Notes: generated by a model not told the origin, from the sequence alone. A stretch of 30,928 nucleotides of DNA from an uncultured Bacilli bacterium (GCA_944331815.1 CALVIQ010000036.1:1-30928), one strand, 5' to 3'. Counted from the first letter of the stretch, positions 1-8,234 are shown. Translations and numbers: made by a program.

Positions 1-1
1 T

Positions 2-607
2 TTGGAAAATAGTGATTATGATTGTGTTGCTACTCGTAGTGTTTCAAGAAATGGATATTCATTTTTTAGAAAATTATTTACAAAATGGTATTATAAAATA
101 ATTAATAAAATATCTAAAACAGAAATAATTGATGGTGCAAGAGATTTTAGGCTAATGTCTAGACAAATGGTTGATGCAATTTTATCTTTAAAAGAATATA
201 ATAGATATTCAAAGGGAATATTTAGTTGGGTAGGTTTCAAAACTAAATGGTTAACATTTGAAAATACTGAAAGAGTAGCTGGAACTACCAAATGGAATTT
301 CTGGAAGTTGTTTGCTTATTCTATGGAAAGCATCGTTGGTTTTTCAACTGTTCCTTTATTAATTTCTTCAATAGCAGGAATATTATTTTGTGTTATTTCA
401 TTTATAATGATTTTAGTTATTATTATTAAAACTTTAATATTTGGTGATCCAGTATCGGGATGGCCTAGTTTAGTATGTATTATATTTTTTGTTAGTGGTG
501 TTCAATTATTTTGTTTAGGAATAATGGGACAGTATTTAGCTAAAACTTATTTAGAAGTTAAAAATAGACCGGTATATATAATTAAGGAGACCGAAAAAGA
601 TGTTTAA
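2..607 (+). CDS. GtrB-like polyprenyl-phosphate glycosyltransferase (family 2), C-terminal part
   Basis: This is the 3' part of a gene that begins before the window, since the frame is open to the edge. The visible 201 residues hold the end of a GT-A catalytic domain, with the DFRLMSR stretch typical of DPM1/GtrB-type enzymes that load a sugar onto undecaprenyl phosphate. Two C-terminal membrane helices follow (roughly visible residues 115-147 and 155-176), the usual GtrB anchor. It overlaps the next gene, a GtrA-type flippase, by 8 nt. GtrB and GtrA normally work as a pair: the transferase makes the lipid-linked sugar and GtrA moves it across the membrane for glycosylation of wall polymers. 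The sugar cannot be told from the sequence. The TTG at position 2 is probably internal, not a start. Confidence 0.85.
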   Translation: MENSDYDCVATRSVSRNGYSFFRKLFTKWYYKIINKISKTEIIDGARDFRLMSRQMVDAILSLKEYNRYSKGIFSWVGFKTKWLTFENTERVAGTTKWNFWKLFAYSMESIVGFSTVPLLISSIAGILFCVISFIMILVIIIKTLIFGDPVSGWPSLVCIIFFVSGVQLFCLGIMGQYLAKTYLEVKNRPVYIIKETEKDV

Positions 608-1007
608 TAAATTATTTGATTTATACAAAAAATATAAAGAAATAATTAATTATTTGATATTTGGTGGATTAACTACTTTAATTTCAATTATTACTTATGC
701 TTTATTTGCTAAATTATTTCATATTGATTATTTAATAAGCAATGTATTATCATGGATAATTTCTGTCCTATTTGCTTATATAACTAATAAAATATTTGTA
801 TTTGAAAGTAAGTCTAAAAAAAATATTAAAGAAATAACTAGTTTTTTCTTCTTTAGAGTTGTTTCATTAATCATGGAAATGGTTATATTATATATATTTG
901 TTGATATGTTACATATTGATGATTTGGTAACAAAAATAATTGCTCAAATAATTGTTATTGTAGCTAATTACATATTTAGTAAAGTATTTGTCTTTAAGAA
1001 AGATTAA
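600..1007 (+). CDS. GtrA family membrane protein (putative lipid-linked sugar flippase)
   Basis: This 135-residue protein has four hydrophobic helices (about residues 13-35, 40-62, 77-100 and 108-131) and the GtrA-family layout, including a short N-terminal cytosolic segment rich in Lys and a basic Lys-rich loop in the middle. The family is thought to translocate undecaprenyl-linked glucose or other sugars in cell-surface glycosylation. The ATG lies 9 nt after AAGGAGA and overlaps the end of the GtrB-like gene, so the two are translationally coupled. A clear terminator follows 5 nt after the stop, which makes this the last gene of its unit. Confidence 0.85.
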   Translation: MFNKLFDLYKKYKEIINYLIFGGLTTLISIITYALFAKLFHIDYLISNVLSWIISVLFAYITNKIFVFESKSKKNIKEITSFFFFRVVSLIMEMVILYIFVDMLHIDDLVTKIIAQIIVIVANYIFSKVFVFKKD

Positions 1008-1011
1008 ATTT

Positions 1012-1040
1012 AACTATTCTTGTTTTAGAATAGTTTTTTT
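1012..1040 (+). terminator. Rho-independent terminator after the GtrA gene
   Basis: A perfect 9-bp stem, AACTATTCT (1012-1020) against AGAATAGTT (1027-1035), closes a six-base TGTTTT loop. A run of seven T (1034-1040) follows. Confidence 0.85.
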
Positions 1041-1048
1041 GATATACT
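1020..1048 (+). promoter_or_regulatory. Putative promoter of the amidase-domain gene
   Basis: TTGTTT (1020-1025), a 17-bp spacer and an extended -10 TGATATACT (1040-1048) fit a SigA-type promoter. The -35 sits in the loop of the upstream terminator. Initiation about 7 nt after the -10 would give a leader of only about a dozen bases, just enough for the GGTGA ribosome site. Confidence 0.5.
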
Positions 1049-1065
1049 TTTTATAGGTGATTTAA

Positions 1066-2343
1066 ATGAAAAAAAATATGAGATTTAAATTAATATTATT
1101 TATAATATTATCAGTTGTAGTAATATGTTTATTTTTGTTTTTTAATAAAAAAGAAGATGTAAATAATCCAAATGATAATCCTAACATAGATACTCCAACA
1201 GAAGAACCTAGTAAAGAAGAAGATAAACCAGATGAAGTTGGAACCAATTATTTAAATGATGTAAAATATACGGTTAATGTTGACAAAGAAATTGAAGATG
1301 TAATAGTAGAGTTTTTAAACGTTTATTATAATTCAATTAAAGAATTAAAAGAAAATGATATGACTTATCTATTTAAAGATAGTAGTTCAGAACAAGCTTT
1401 AATTAATCAAACAGCTTTATCATTATTAATAGAAACAAGAAAATTAAAACCAAATGATTTAAGTTTAGATAAAGCAAAATATGATTTGAATTTTACTGAG
1501 GTAACTACTAATGGGAATACAGTAAATGTTACTGTATTAGAAAATAATTATTTAAATTTTGAATTTATGAAAGAAATTGAATCTAAAATTTACAATATTG
1601 AAAATGAATTTACTTTAGAAAAAGTAAATGGTGAGTATAAGATAACTAAATATAATAAAGTTCAAGATTTCTTTGTTATGATAACTGATTTATATAGTAG
1701 TGGTGGAAAAAATAAATTAGATCAAATTAAACAAGATTATTTAAATTTAATAAATGATAAATTAGAAAAAGATAGAGAAGATTATAATGATTTTTTAAAT
1801 GGAACTGGTATTACAAGAAAAACTTGTGATCATGAATATAATAGGGAAGAAGCTTTAAAGCAAACTGTTTGGGTAAATAAAAGGGATCCTGAATGGATTA
1901 AATTTGATTCAAATTGTCAAAATTTTGCTTCTCAAGTGTTATATAGTGGTGGTATTCCTATGGATTATACTGGTAGTGCATCACAATATTTACAATGGAA
2001 AATGTATGATGGATCTTATAATGAAAATGAAGTTAATCAAGGATACGTTTATACTTGGACATATGTTCCTTATTTTAGAGAATATGCAAATAATAATACT
2101 GGTTATGGATTATGTGCTGATGTTGATGTAAATTTATATTACGCTGAAGCAGGAGATGTAATTCATGTTGGTACAACAGGTCCAACTAGACATGCTTTAG
2201 TAGTAATAGGTGATTATAAAGTAGATGGTAAAACAGTTGATATATTAGTTAATTCTAATACAGTTGATTTAGAAAATTATCCTATTTCTGCTTATTCGTA
2301 TCCTTATGTTAGTTTAATTAAAGTATATGGATGGAATGAATGA
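1066..2343 (+). CDS. Membrane-anchored protein with a C-terminal Amidase_6-type (papain-like) domain
   Basis: The 425-residue protein starts with one membrane helix (about residues 7-25), followed by an acidic, Pro/Asn-rich linker (about 28-60) and a helical/mixed region to about residue 240. The C-terminal 170 residues resemble the putative amidase domain PF12671. They carry Cys284 in a SNCQNFASQ context, His376 (RHALVV) and Asn396 (VNSNT), which fit a Cys-His-Asn triad. The protein is expected to act outside the membrane, possibly on cell-wall peptide or amide bonds, but the substrate is unproven. The ATG at 1066 follows AGGTGA at a normal spacing. Its stop overlaps the start of a tiny downstream membrane ORF (ATGA). 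Confidence 0.8.
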   Translation: MKKNMRFKLILFIILSVVVICLFLFFNKKEDVNNPNDNPNIDTPTEEPSKEEDKPDEVGTNYLNDVKYTVNVDKEIEDVIVEFLNVYYNSIKELKENDMTYLFKDSSSEQALINQTALSLLIETRKLKPNDLSLDKAKYDLNFTEVTTNGNTVNVTVLENNYLNFEFMKEIESKIYNIENEFTLEKVNGEYKITKYNKVQDFFVMITDLYSSGGKNKLDQIKQDYLNLINDKLEKDREDYNDFLNGTGITRKTCDHEYNREEALKQTVWVNKRDPEWIKFDSNCQNFASQVLYSGGIPMDYTGSASQYLQWKMYDGSYNENEVNQGYVYTWTYVPYFREYANNNTGYGLCADVDVNLYYAEAGDVIHVGTTGPTRHALVVIGDYKVDGKTVDILVNSNTVDLENYPISAYSYPYVSLIKVYGWNE

Positions 2344-2459
2344 AAAAAGATATTATAAAAATAATAGCAATTATATTAATAATAATTGGCTGTATTGTTA
2401 TATATCATAAAATAGATACGAATAAAGAAATTGAAATTGCAAGTTTAGAAATATTCTAA
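2340..2459 (+). CDS. 39-residue single-TM membrane peptide, unknown
   Basis: A short ORF begins at the ATGA overlap with the amidase-domain gene stop (start 2340, upstream stop 2341-2343), a classic arrangement for translational coupling. It encodes MKKDIIKIIAIILIII followed by GCIVIY, a single hydrophobic helix (about residues 5-21), and then a short charged tail. Its stop codon sits inside the 3' arm of a perfect terminator hairpin, so the transcript ends with this ORF. No family is recognised. It could be a helper or membrane partner of the upstream protein. Coding status rests on coupling and context only. Confidence 0.55.
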   Translation: MKKDIIKIIAIILIIIGCIVIYHKIDTNKEIEIASLEIF

Positions 2460-2468
2460 ACTTTTTTT
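2441..2468 (+). terminator. Terminator of the amidase-domain/39-aa unit
   Basis: A perfect 10-bp stem, AAGTTTAGAA (2441-2450) and TTCTAAACTT (2454-2463), has a 3-base loop and continues into a T-tract (2462-2468). The stop of the 39-codon ORF lies in the 3' arm. Confidence 0.88.
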
Positions 2469-2475
2469 ATGTACT

Positions 2476-2499
2476 AAAAAAGATAGAATAATCTATCTT
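2476..2499 (-). terminator. Terminator of the M15B carboxypeptidase gene
   Basis: Read on the minus strand, AAGATAG (2499-2493), a 6-base loop and CTATCTT (2486-2480) are followed by T residues (to 2476). The stop codon of the gene overlaps the 5' arm. It sits back-to-back with the + strand terminator at 2441-2468, so the two convergent units are insulated from each other. Confidence 0.78.
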
Positions 2500-3403
2500 A
2501 ACAAGCTTTTTTATATTCACAATAATAAGCATAATATTCATCATATGTTAATCCGCTTTCTTTTACTTTAGTAGCTAAATCTTTTCCAACATAACGATAA
2601 TGCCATGATTCATAATTGTATCCAGTTATATATTCTTTATCTTTAGGATATCTTAAAATAAAACCATATAAATGTGCATTTTCTTGTAACCATTTAAATT
2701 CATCAGTATTTTCAAATTCATTTCCAATAATATTGTCAGTAACTATATCCAAAGCTAAACCTGTTTGATGTTCTGAAAATCCTGGTCTTGATGCATAATC
2801 ATCATTAGACATATCATACTCATTTTGTTGATCTTCAAATGTTCTATAAGATGAATTAACTAATAATCTTAAACCTTGTTGATCGGCGGCTTTCCACATA
2901 CTTACATATTTATCATAAACTTCTTTTTTTGTCGAATGTCCTTCATAAGCATACCAATTACTAATAGGTACTATGTCATCTGGTAAATAATCATTTTTTA
3001 AATAATGAAATTTATTTACTAACATTTTGATTCCTTCATTAACATTAGTTTCTTTTGTGTTAGTATACCAATCACTATCAGCACCAACATTAACAATACT
3101 AATTACATCTTTAATATTTTCATTTTTATTAGAATATTCTAAGTATCTATCTAAATTATAAGGAATATAATATTGTTCATTAATAATACTAACTAAATTT
3201 TTATTATAATCCATATTTAATATTTTAGTAATATCTTCATCACTTAATTTTTCTATTATGGTATTAATTTCATCTTTTGAATATCCTTTTTTCTTTAAAT
3301 CACTTTTTGTGCTATCACAACCTTTAATTAACATTATAATTGAAATTAAAATAATTACTGCAACTACAATAATAATAATTTTTTTTATTTCATCTTTTTT
3401 CAA
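2498..3403 (-). CDS. D-alanyl-D-alanine carboxypeptidase, M15B/VanY-LdcB family
   Basis: The protein (301 aa) has one N-terminal membrane helix (about residues 7-27) and an extracytoplasmic zinc peptidase domain (about 125-285). Visible motifs are SSYRTFEDQ, SEHQTGLALD with His212 and Asp219 as zinc ligands, and ESWHYR with catalytic Glu265 and zinc ligand His268. These are the hallmarks of M15B carboxypeptidases that trim the terminal D-Ala of peptidoglycan stem peptides. Residues 50-120 form an unassigned spacer region. The start is a TTG (3403-3401): an in-frame TGA lies two codons upstream, the nearby ATG is out of frame, and AAGGTGATG precedes the TTG at good spacing. Cys29 follows the helix, but the -2 Lys makes a lipobox unlikely. 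It is transcribed alone from its own promoter. Confidence 0.9.
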   Translation of the reverse strand: MKKDEIKKIIIIVVAVIILISIIMLIKGCDSTKSDLKKKGYSKDEINTIIEKLSDEDITKILNMDYNKNLVSIINEQYYIPYNLDRYLEYSNKNENIKDVISIVNVGADSDWYTNTKETNVNEGIKMLVNKFHYLKNDYLPDDIVPISNWYAYEGHSTKKEVYDKYVSMWKAADQQGLRLLVNSSYRTFEDQQNEYDMSNDDYASRPGFSEHQTGLALDIVTDNIIGNEFENTDEFKWLQENAHLYGFILRYPKDKEYITGYNYESWHYRYVGKDLATKVKESGLTYDEYYAYYCEYKKAC

Positions 3404-3422
3404 ATATCATCACCTTAATAAA

Positions 3423-3451
3423 ATTATACTATATAAAATAATTAAAGTCTA
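3423..3451 (-). promoter_or_regulatory. Putative promoter of the M15B gene
   Basis: On the minus strand, TAGACT (3451-3446), a 17-bp spacer and a consensus TATAAT (3428-3423) lie about 20 bp upstream of the TTG start. Confidence 0.5.
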
Positions 3452-3465
3452 GAAATAAATAAAAA

Positions 3466-3493
3466 TTGACAATATTTTCACATAAACTAAAAT
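3466..3493 (+). promoter_or_regulatory. Possible upstream promoter, partial copy of the 3582 promoter
   Basis: TTGACA (3466-3471), 16 bp and TAAAAT (3488-3493). The 17-mer AAAATTGACAATATTTT around this -35 (3462-3478) is repeated exactly at 3578-3594, around the -35 of the main promoter of the adenylating-enzyme gene. Confidence 0.4.
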
Positions 3494-3532
3494 TCAATAT
3501 AGCATTTTAGTCTCACGTTTTAATATTTAAAT

Positions 3533-3574
3533 CATATTTTAGCCTATTTCATACATATTTTAGCCTATTTCATA
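3533..3574 (+). repeat. Two exact tandem copies of a 21-bp unit, candidate operator
   Basis: The unit starts with CATATTTTAGCCTATTTCAT and has one more base. Copy 1 is 3533-3553 and copy 2 is 3554-3574, with no mismatches. The second copy ends 7 bp before the -35 of the promoter at 3582. A 21-bp period is two helical turns, so a bound protein would contact the same face twice. Function is inferred from placement only. Confidence 0.7.
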
Positions 3575-3581
3575 CATAAAA

Positions 3582-3610
3582 TTGACAATATTTTTAGTTT
3601 GTGTTAGAAT
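3582..3610 (+). promoter_or_regulatory. Promoter of the adenylating-enzyme/hybrid-kinase unit
   Basis: Consensus TTGACA (3582-3587), exactly 17 bp and TAGAAT (3605-3610). Predicted initiation near 3617 leaves a leader of about 23 nt that carries the GGGAG ribosome site of the 3640 gene. Confidence 0.75.
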
Positions 3611-3639
3611 AACGGCAAAAATGAAAAAGGGAGAAGTTT

Positions 3640-5592
3640 ATGGAAAATTTGACAGAAGAAAAAATTAATCATTTATTTGCAGAAAAAAAATTAAAAGCTT
3701 TATTTGGTATTGATTTTAGTAAATATCCAAAGAAGATTCAAAAAGGGTTGGAAGATGTTGAAGTAAATCACAATAGAAGTTGGATTGTTGATTTATACGA
3801 AAAAAATAAAAATAATTTAGATACTGTTGCTTTGTTTTACAGAGGAACAAAAATAACTTATCGTGAATTATTTAAACAAGTTGAATTGTTTGCTTCAGCT
3901 TTTGAAAAAAAAGGTGTGAAAAAAGGTAGTGAGGTACCAATGTGTATGTCACCTTGTCCAGAATTTATATATACAATTATGGCAATTAATTTATTAGGAG
4001 CAAAAATAAATTGTTTTGGATCTTTTGATAAAGATTATATTACAGAGATTATTAATGGATGTAATTGTAATTTTATAATTTGTACAGATGATCAATATGA
4101 GAAAATAAAAGATTCAATTGATAATTCTAAAGTAGAACAAATTGTAATGTATTCTTTAACAGATTCATTAATTAATGGTGAAGATCCATATATTGAAATT
4201 GATAAAGATTTTTATGATTTTAAAAATAAAGTATCAGATTTTAAAGAACAAAATTCAAAAGTTATTTCTAAACAAGAATTGCTAAGTTTATCAGATCAAA
4301 AACCTAAAAATATTTTTCAATATGATAAAGGAAATATTGATGATGAATTTTTAATTACATATAGTAGTGGTTCTACTAATCATAAAAGACCAAAAGCTAT
4401 TGTTCATAGGAATCGTAGTTTGGTAACTATTGGTAGATTTCAAGATCCTGATTTATCAGGATTACCTGAAATGAAAGGTTTAATAGGAGAAATGATTATA
4501 CCAACTCATTCTAATACATCGATAATATCAAGTATGTCTGATATTTTATATAAAGGGTGTACGGTAGCATTAGAACCAATATATAATCCAGATTTCTTGT
4601 TATATAGTTTAGCTATTAATAAACCTAATTATGTTTCTATTTCAAGAAATATGATTGTTAATGCTTGTAAAAAAATATATAGTGATGAAAGATTTAAAAA
4701 TTTCAAGATGCCTTACATGATGATGCTTACAGCAGTTGGTGAACCTACAAGTGTTGGAGAAGAAAAATTTATTAATAAAGTTATGAGAAAAGCTAAATGT
4801 GGTACAGGAAAATTACCATTTCCTATTTCTCCAGTTCCACTTTCGATTGGTGGTGGAGATTGTGAACGTGGTGGTATGTTTTTTACACCATATCGTTCTT
4901 TACAAGATTTAAATCCTAAATATAGTTTAAACAAAGGCAGATGCGGATTAAAAGTATATGGAATGGTGCAATTAGCTGTTTTAGATGAAAAGGGTAATAA
5001 ATTGCCATATGGACAAGTTGGTAGATTAGTTGCTAAAACTCCTACAGCAATGAAATGCTATAAAGATAATCCAGTAGCAACAGATAATTTTTATATTAAA
5101 GATGCTAATGGTGAGTTATGGACAGATTGTAATGTATATGCTGTAATTGAAAAACATGGTACTCTTGAAGTATTAGAAAGAATCGGAAAAGAAATTATAT
5201 TAAATAATAATACAAAATTACCATTATTCTGTATTGGAAAAGAAGTTGAAAAAGATACTAAACATATATTATCATATGAAGTTGTTAATGTTGATAATGA
5301 AATTGTAATTCATTTAGAATTCCAACCTGGAAGAAAAAATAATGTTGAAAAAATATTAATGGGTATTAAACAAAGAATATATAAAAAATATGGTTATGAA
5401 GTAGCAAGTAAAATTAAATATTTTAGAATTCGTAATTTTAAAGAAGGGTTCCCTTATAATGCAAGTGGTAAAAGAAGTTATCAAGCTTTACTAGAAGAAG
5501 GAATTTCTGAAAAATGTGTTAATGTTGAATACCAAAATGGAATTCCAACAATAATTCCTATAGAAAAAGAAAAGATTCTTGTAAAAAGATAG
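3640..5592 (+). CDS. AMP-binding (ANL superfamily) acyl/aryl adenylate-forming enzyme, atypical
   Basis: The 650-residue protein has the fold order of acyl-CoA synthetases. The A3 phosphate loop YSSGST is at 241-246, followed by KAIVHRN. An A8-like hinge, LERIGKEI, lies at 512-519, and the A10 motif NASGKRSY places the catalytic Lys at 611. It should activate a carboxylate to an acyl-AMP, and perhaps then a thioester. Two core motifs are unusual: no clear YGxTE-type A5 motif is seen (the corresponding region reads SIGGGDCERGG), and the A8 hinge lacks the usual GRxxD. The substrate cannot be assigned. No acyl carrier protein is adjacent. It starts at ATG 3640 after GGGAG, and its neighbour 54 bp downstream is a 7TM hybrid kinase. 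Confidence 0.82.
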   Translation: MENLTEEKINHLFAEKKLKALFGIDFSKYPKKIQKGLEDVEVNHNRSWIVDLYEKNKNNLDTVALFYRGTKITYRELFKQVELFASAFEKKGVKKGSEVPMCMSPCPEFIYTIMAINLLGAKINCFGSFDKDYITEIINGCNCNFIICTDDQYEKIKDSIDNSKVEQIVMYSLTDSLINGEDPYIEIDKDFYDFKNKVSDFKEQNSKVISKQELLSLSDQKPKNIFQYDKGNIDDEFLITYSSGSTNHKRPKAIVHRNRSLVTIGRFQDPDLSGLPEMKGLIGEMIIPTHSNTSIISSMSDILYKGCTVALEPIYNPDFLLYSLAINKPNYVSISRNMIVNACKKIYSDERFKNFKMPYMMMLTAVGEPTSVGEEKFINKVMRKAKCGTGKLPFPISPVPLSIGGGDCERGGMFFTPYRSLQDLNPKYSLNKGRCGLKVYGMVQLAVLDEKGNKLPYGQVGRLVAKTPTAMKCYKDNPVATDNFYIKDANGELWTDCNVYAVIEKHGTLEVLERIGKEIILNNNTKLPLFCIGKEVEKDTKHILSYEVVNVDNEIVIHLEFQPGRKNNVEKILMGIKQRIYKKYGYEVASKIKYFRIRNFKEGFPYNASGKRSYQALLEEGISEKCVNVEYQNGIPTIIPIEKEKILVKR

Positions 5593-5609
5593 AATATTTT
5601 CTTTTTTTT

Positions 5610-5618
5610 TGATATAAT
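5610..5618 (+). promoter_or_regulatory. Extended -10 element before the hybrid kinase
   Basis: TGATATAAT (TGn plus consensus TATAAT) lies 28 bp before the ATG at 5647. The -35 region (TAGAAT at 5590-5595) is poor. The kinase may therefore have its own weak promoter in addition to read-through from 3582. Confidence 0.5.
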
Positions 5619-5633
5619 TAGTTTAGATAATGT

Positions 5634-5638
5634 GGAGG
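5634..5638 (+). promoter_or_regulatory. Ribosome binding site that decides the hybrid kinase start
   Basis: GGAGG lies 8 nt before ATG 5647. The in-frame GTG at 5632 overlaps this site and cannot be the start, and the GTG at 5641 is too close. Confidence 0.8.
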
Positions 5639-5646
5639 CTGTGTTT

Positions 5647-8217
5647 ATGGGAATTGGTTTTATAATTAGTGGTTTATGTGTTAGTTTATTAATAAATGTT
5701 GTTTATTTTTCAAAAGAAAGAATAAAAAGTTATGAAACAAGTTTATATGGGTATTTAATATTTACTAATTTGTTAGGTTTATTTTTAGAAATGGCGTGTA
5801 CATTTGCTAGTTTTTTCGGAGCTTCTGAATTATTTTTAAATCTATTAGTTAAATCTTATCTTATATATTTGGTTGGATGGGCAATTTTATTTTTATATTA
5901 TGTTATAATAATAAGCTGTGATAGTTATTCAAAAATACGAACAATTTTATTTAAGATAACGTCAGCTTTATATTTAATAGCAGCTATTGTTATTTCAATT
6001 TTACCAATTCAGCATATATTTACTGGAACTAATTCTTATGCTATAGGCAGTTCTGTTGATGCAACATATGCTTTTACTGGAATTATAATGATAGCTATTC
6101 TATTGATATTATTAACGCATTTAAAGAAAATAAAAAATAGAAAGTATTTACCACTTTTGTCCTTTTTTATTTTAGGTACTATTGTAACAATAACACAAAG
6201 AATTTATCCTGAATTATTGATGGTAACAGCAATGGAATCTTTTATTATGTTAATAATGTACTTTACTATTGAAAATCCCGATGTTAAAATGATAGAAGAA
6301 TTAAATCTTGCTAAAGATACTGCTGAAAAAGCAAATCGTGCTAAAAGTGATTTTTTATCTAGTATGTCTCATGAAATTAGAACACCACTAAATGCTATAG
6401 TTGGTTTTTCGGATTGTATTGTTAATGCTAGTAGTTTAGAAGAAGCAAAAGATAATGCAAAAGATGTAGTAACTGCTTCTAATACTTTACTAGAAATTGT
6501 AAATGGTATATTAGATATTTCTAAGATTGAAGCAGGTAAATTAGAATTAGTAGAAAATGATTATGATATAAAGAAATTATTAAATGATGTTATTAGATTA
6601 ATTAGAGTAAGAATTGGAGATAAACCATTAGAATTTAAGGTAAGTATTGCTGAAGATTTACCACAAGTTTTATATGGAGATCATATTAATGTAAAAAAAA
6701 TAATGATTAATTTATTAACTAATGCTGTTAAATATACTGATCAAGGATGTATAAGTTTAGATGTAAAATGTGTTAAAGTGAATGATCAAATATGTCGTTT
6801 AATTGTATCAGTGAAAGATACAGGACGTGGTATTAAAAAAGAAGATATTGCTAAATTATTTACTAAATTTCAAAGAGTTGATGAAGATAGAAATACAACT
6901 ATTGAAGGTACAGGTCTAGGCTTAGCTATTACTAAACAATTAGTTAATATGATGAATGGTAATATTGTTGTTAATAGTGTTTATGGTGAAGGTTCTGAAT
7001 TTACTGTTGCTATAGATCAAAGATTATCTTTAGTTAAATTAGAACCAGAAAAAGAAGAAAGTGTTAATACTGATTTAGACTTAACAGGTAAAAAAATATT
7101 AATTGTTGATGATAATAAGTTAAATATTAAAGTGGCTGAAAAAATATTGAATAAATATAATCCTACTATTGATTCATGTGAAAGTGGATTTGAATGTTTA
7201 GAAAAAGTAAAATTAAATAATTATGATTTGATTTTGTTAGATGATATGATGCCTAAAATGAAAGGTAGTGAAGTTCTAGTTAAGTTAAAAGAGAATCCTA
7301 ATTTTAATACACCTGTTATAGTATTAACAGCAAATGCAATTAATGGTATGGAAGAACAATATTTAAGTAAAGGATTTAATGGTTATTTAGCTAAACCAAT
7401 AGAGAAAGATAAATTATTTTCTATTTTAAATAAATATTTAGGTAATTTTAAATCTACGCAAACTGTTGAAACTAAATCTTTTGAAAATCAAATAACGGAT
7501 TATAGTAATAAAAAAGTATTAGTAGTAGATGATAATAAAGTAAATATAACTATAACTTGTAACTTTTTAAAACCTTACAAATTTAATATTGATTTTTGTG
7601 AAAGTGGTAAAGAATGTTTAGAAAAAAGTAATAATAATTATGATTTAATTTTTATGGATATAATGATGCCAGAAATGGATGGTGTACAAACATTACATAA
7701 ATTGAAAGAGAATCCTAATTTTAATACTGTTGTTATAGCACTTACAGCTGATGCTGTAGAGGGTGCTGAACAAAAATATTTAAATGAGGGATTTGATGAT
7801 TATATTGCTAAACCATTAATAAAAGAAAAATTAGATAATAAAATAAAAAGAAATATTAATAAAAATAATATAAATTATTTAAAAGAAAAAGGTATTAATA
7901 TTAATTCTGCTTTGGAATTATTAGGTGATATTAAAACTTATAATGAAATATTAAAAGAATATGTTAATGGTATAAATGAAAAAATAACTAATTTAACTAA
8001 TTTTAAAAATAATAATGATATGGAAAATTATGCTATTTTAGTTCATTCTTTAAAAAGTGAAAGTAGATATTTAGGATTTGATAAATTAGCTGATATTTGT
8101 TTACAACATGAATTAAAGAGTAAAGAAAATGATTCTACTTATGTTCAAAATAACTTTGATATATTGTTAACAGAATTAAATAAGATACTAGAAATTGTAA
8201 AACAATATTTGAATTAA
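5647..8217 (+). CDS. Seven-TM hybrid sensor histidine kinase with two receivers and an Hpt domain
   Basis: The protein is 856 aa from the ATG at 5647, chosen because GGAGG precedes it. Seven hydrophobic helices fill residues 3-207 (about 3-21, 34-56, 69-90, 100-120, 141-158, 169-185, 190-207). HisKA follows with SMSHEIRTP (His242). The HATPase domain has its N-box at NLLTNAVKY (Asn359) and later DTGRGI and GTGLGLAI. Receiver 1 carries phospho-acceptor Asp532 (LLDDMMP) and receiver 2 Asp671 (FMDIMMP). A C-terminal Hpt domain has His800 in HSLKSES. This is a complete multistep phosphorelay chain. It has no DNA-binding or enzymatic output, so a partner regulator must lie elsewhere. The signal probably acts on the 7TM module. 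The two receivers look like a recent tandem duplication. proS starts 17 bp after the stop. Confidence 0.92.
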   Translation: MGIGFIISGLCVSLLINVVYFSKERIKSYETSLYGYLIFTNLLGLFLEMACTFASFFGASELFLNLLVKSYLIYLVGWAILFLYYVIIISCDSYSKIRTILFKITSALYLIAAIVISILPIQHIFTGTNSYAIGSSVDATYAFTGIIMIAILLILLTHLKKIKNRKYLPLLSFFILGTIVTITQRIYPELLMVTAMESFIMLIMYFTIENPDVKMIEELNLAKDTAEKANRAKSDFLSSMSHEIRTPLNAIVGFSDCIVNASSLEEAKDNAKDVVTASNTLLEIVNGILDISKIEAGKLELVENDYDIKKLLNDVIRLIRVRIGDKPLEFKVSIAEDLPQVLYGDHINVKKIMINLLTNAVKYTDQGCISLDVKCVKVNDQICRLIVSVKDTGRGIKKEDIAKLFTKFQRVDEDRNTTIEGTGLGLAITKQLVNMMNGNIVVNSVYGEGSEFTVAIDQRLSLVKLEPEKEESVNTDLDLTGKKILIVDDNKLNIKVAEKILNKYNPTIDSCESGFECLEKVKLNNYDLILLDDMMPKMKGSEVLVKLKENPNFNTPVIVLTANAINGMEEQYLSKGFNGYLAKPIEKDKLFSILNKYLGNFKSTQTVETKSFENQITDYSNKKVLVVDDNKVNITITCNFLKPYKFNIDFCESGKECLEKSNNNYDLIFMDIMMPEMDGVQTLHKLKENPNFNTVVIALTADAVEGAEQKYLNEGFDDYIAKPLIKEKLDNKIKRNINKNNINYLKEKGININSALELLGDIKTYNEILKEYVNGINEKITNLTNFKNNNDMENYAILVHSLKSESRYLGFDKLADICLQHELKSKENDSTYVQNNFDILLTELNKILEIVKQYLN

Positions 8218-8234
8218 TGACAGGGAGTTGATTT

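Noticed and set aside
3404..3639. CRISPR-like repeat upstream of the adenylating-enzyme gene
   Set aside because: Only two directly adjacent 21-bp copies without spacers; better explained as operator-type repeats.
5583..5607. Terminator between the adenylating-enzyme gene and the kinase gene (AAAAAGA/TCTTTTT)
   Set aside because: Only one G-C pair and a 10-base loop; too weak to call.
5632..5649. GTG 5632 as start of the hybrid kinase
   Set aside because: It overlaps the GGAGG ribosome site; ATG 5647 is properly spaced.
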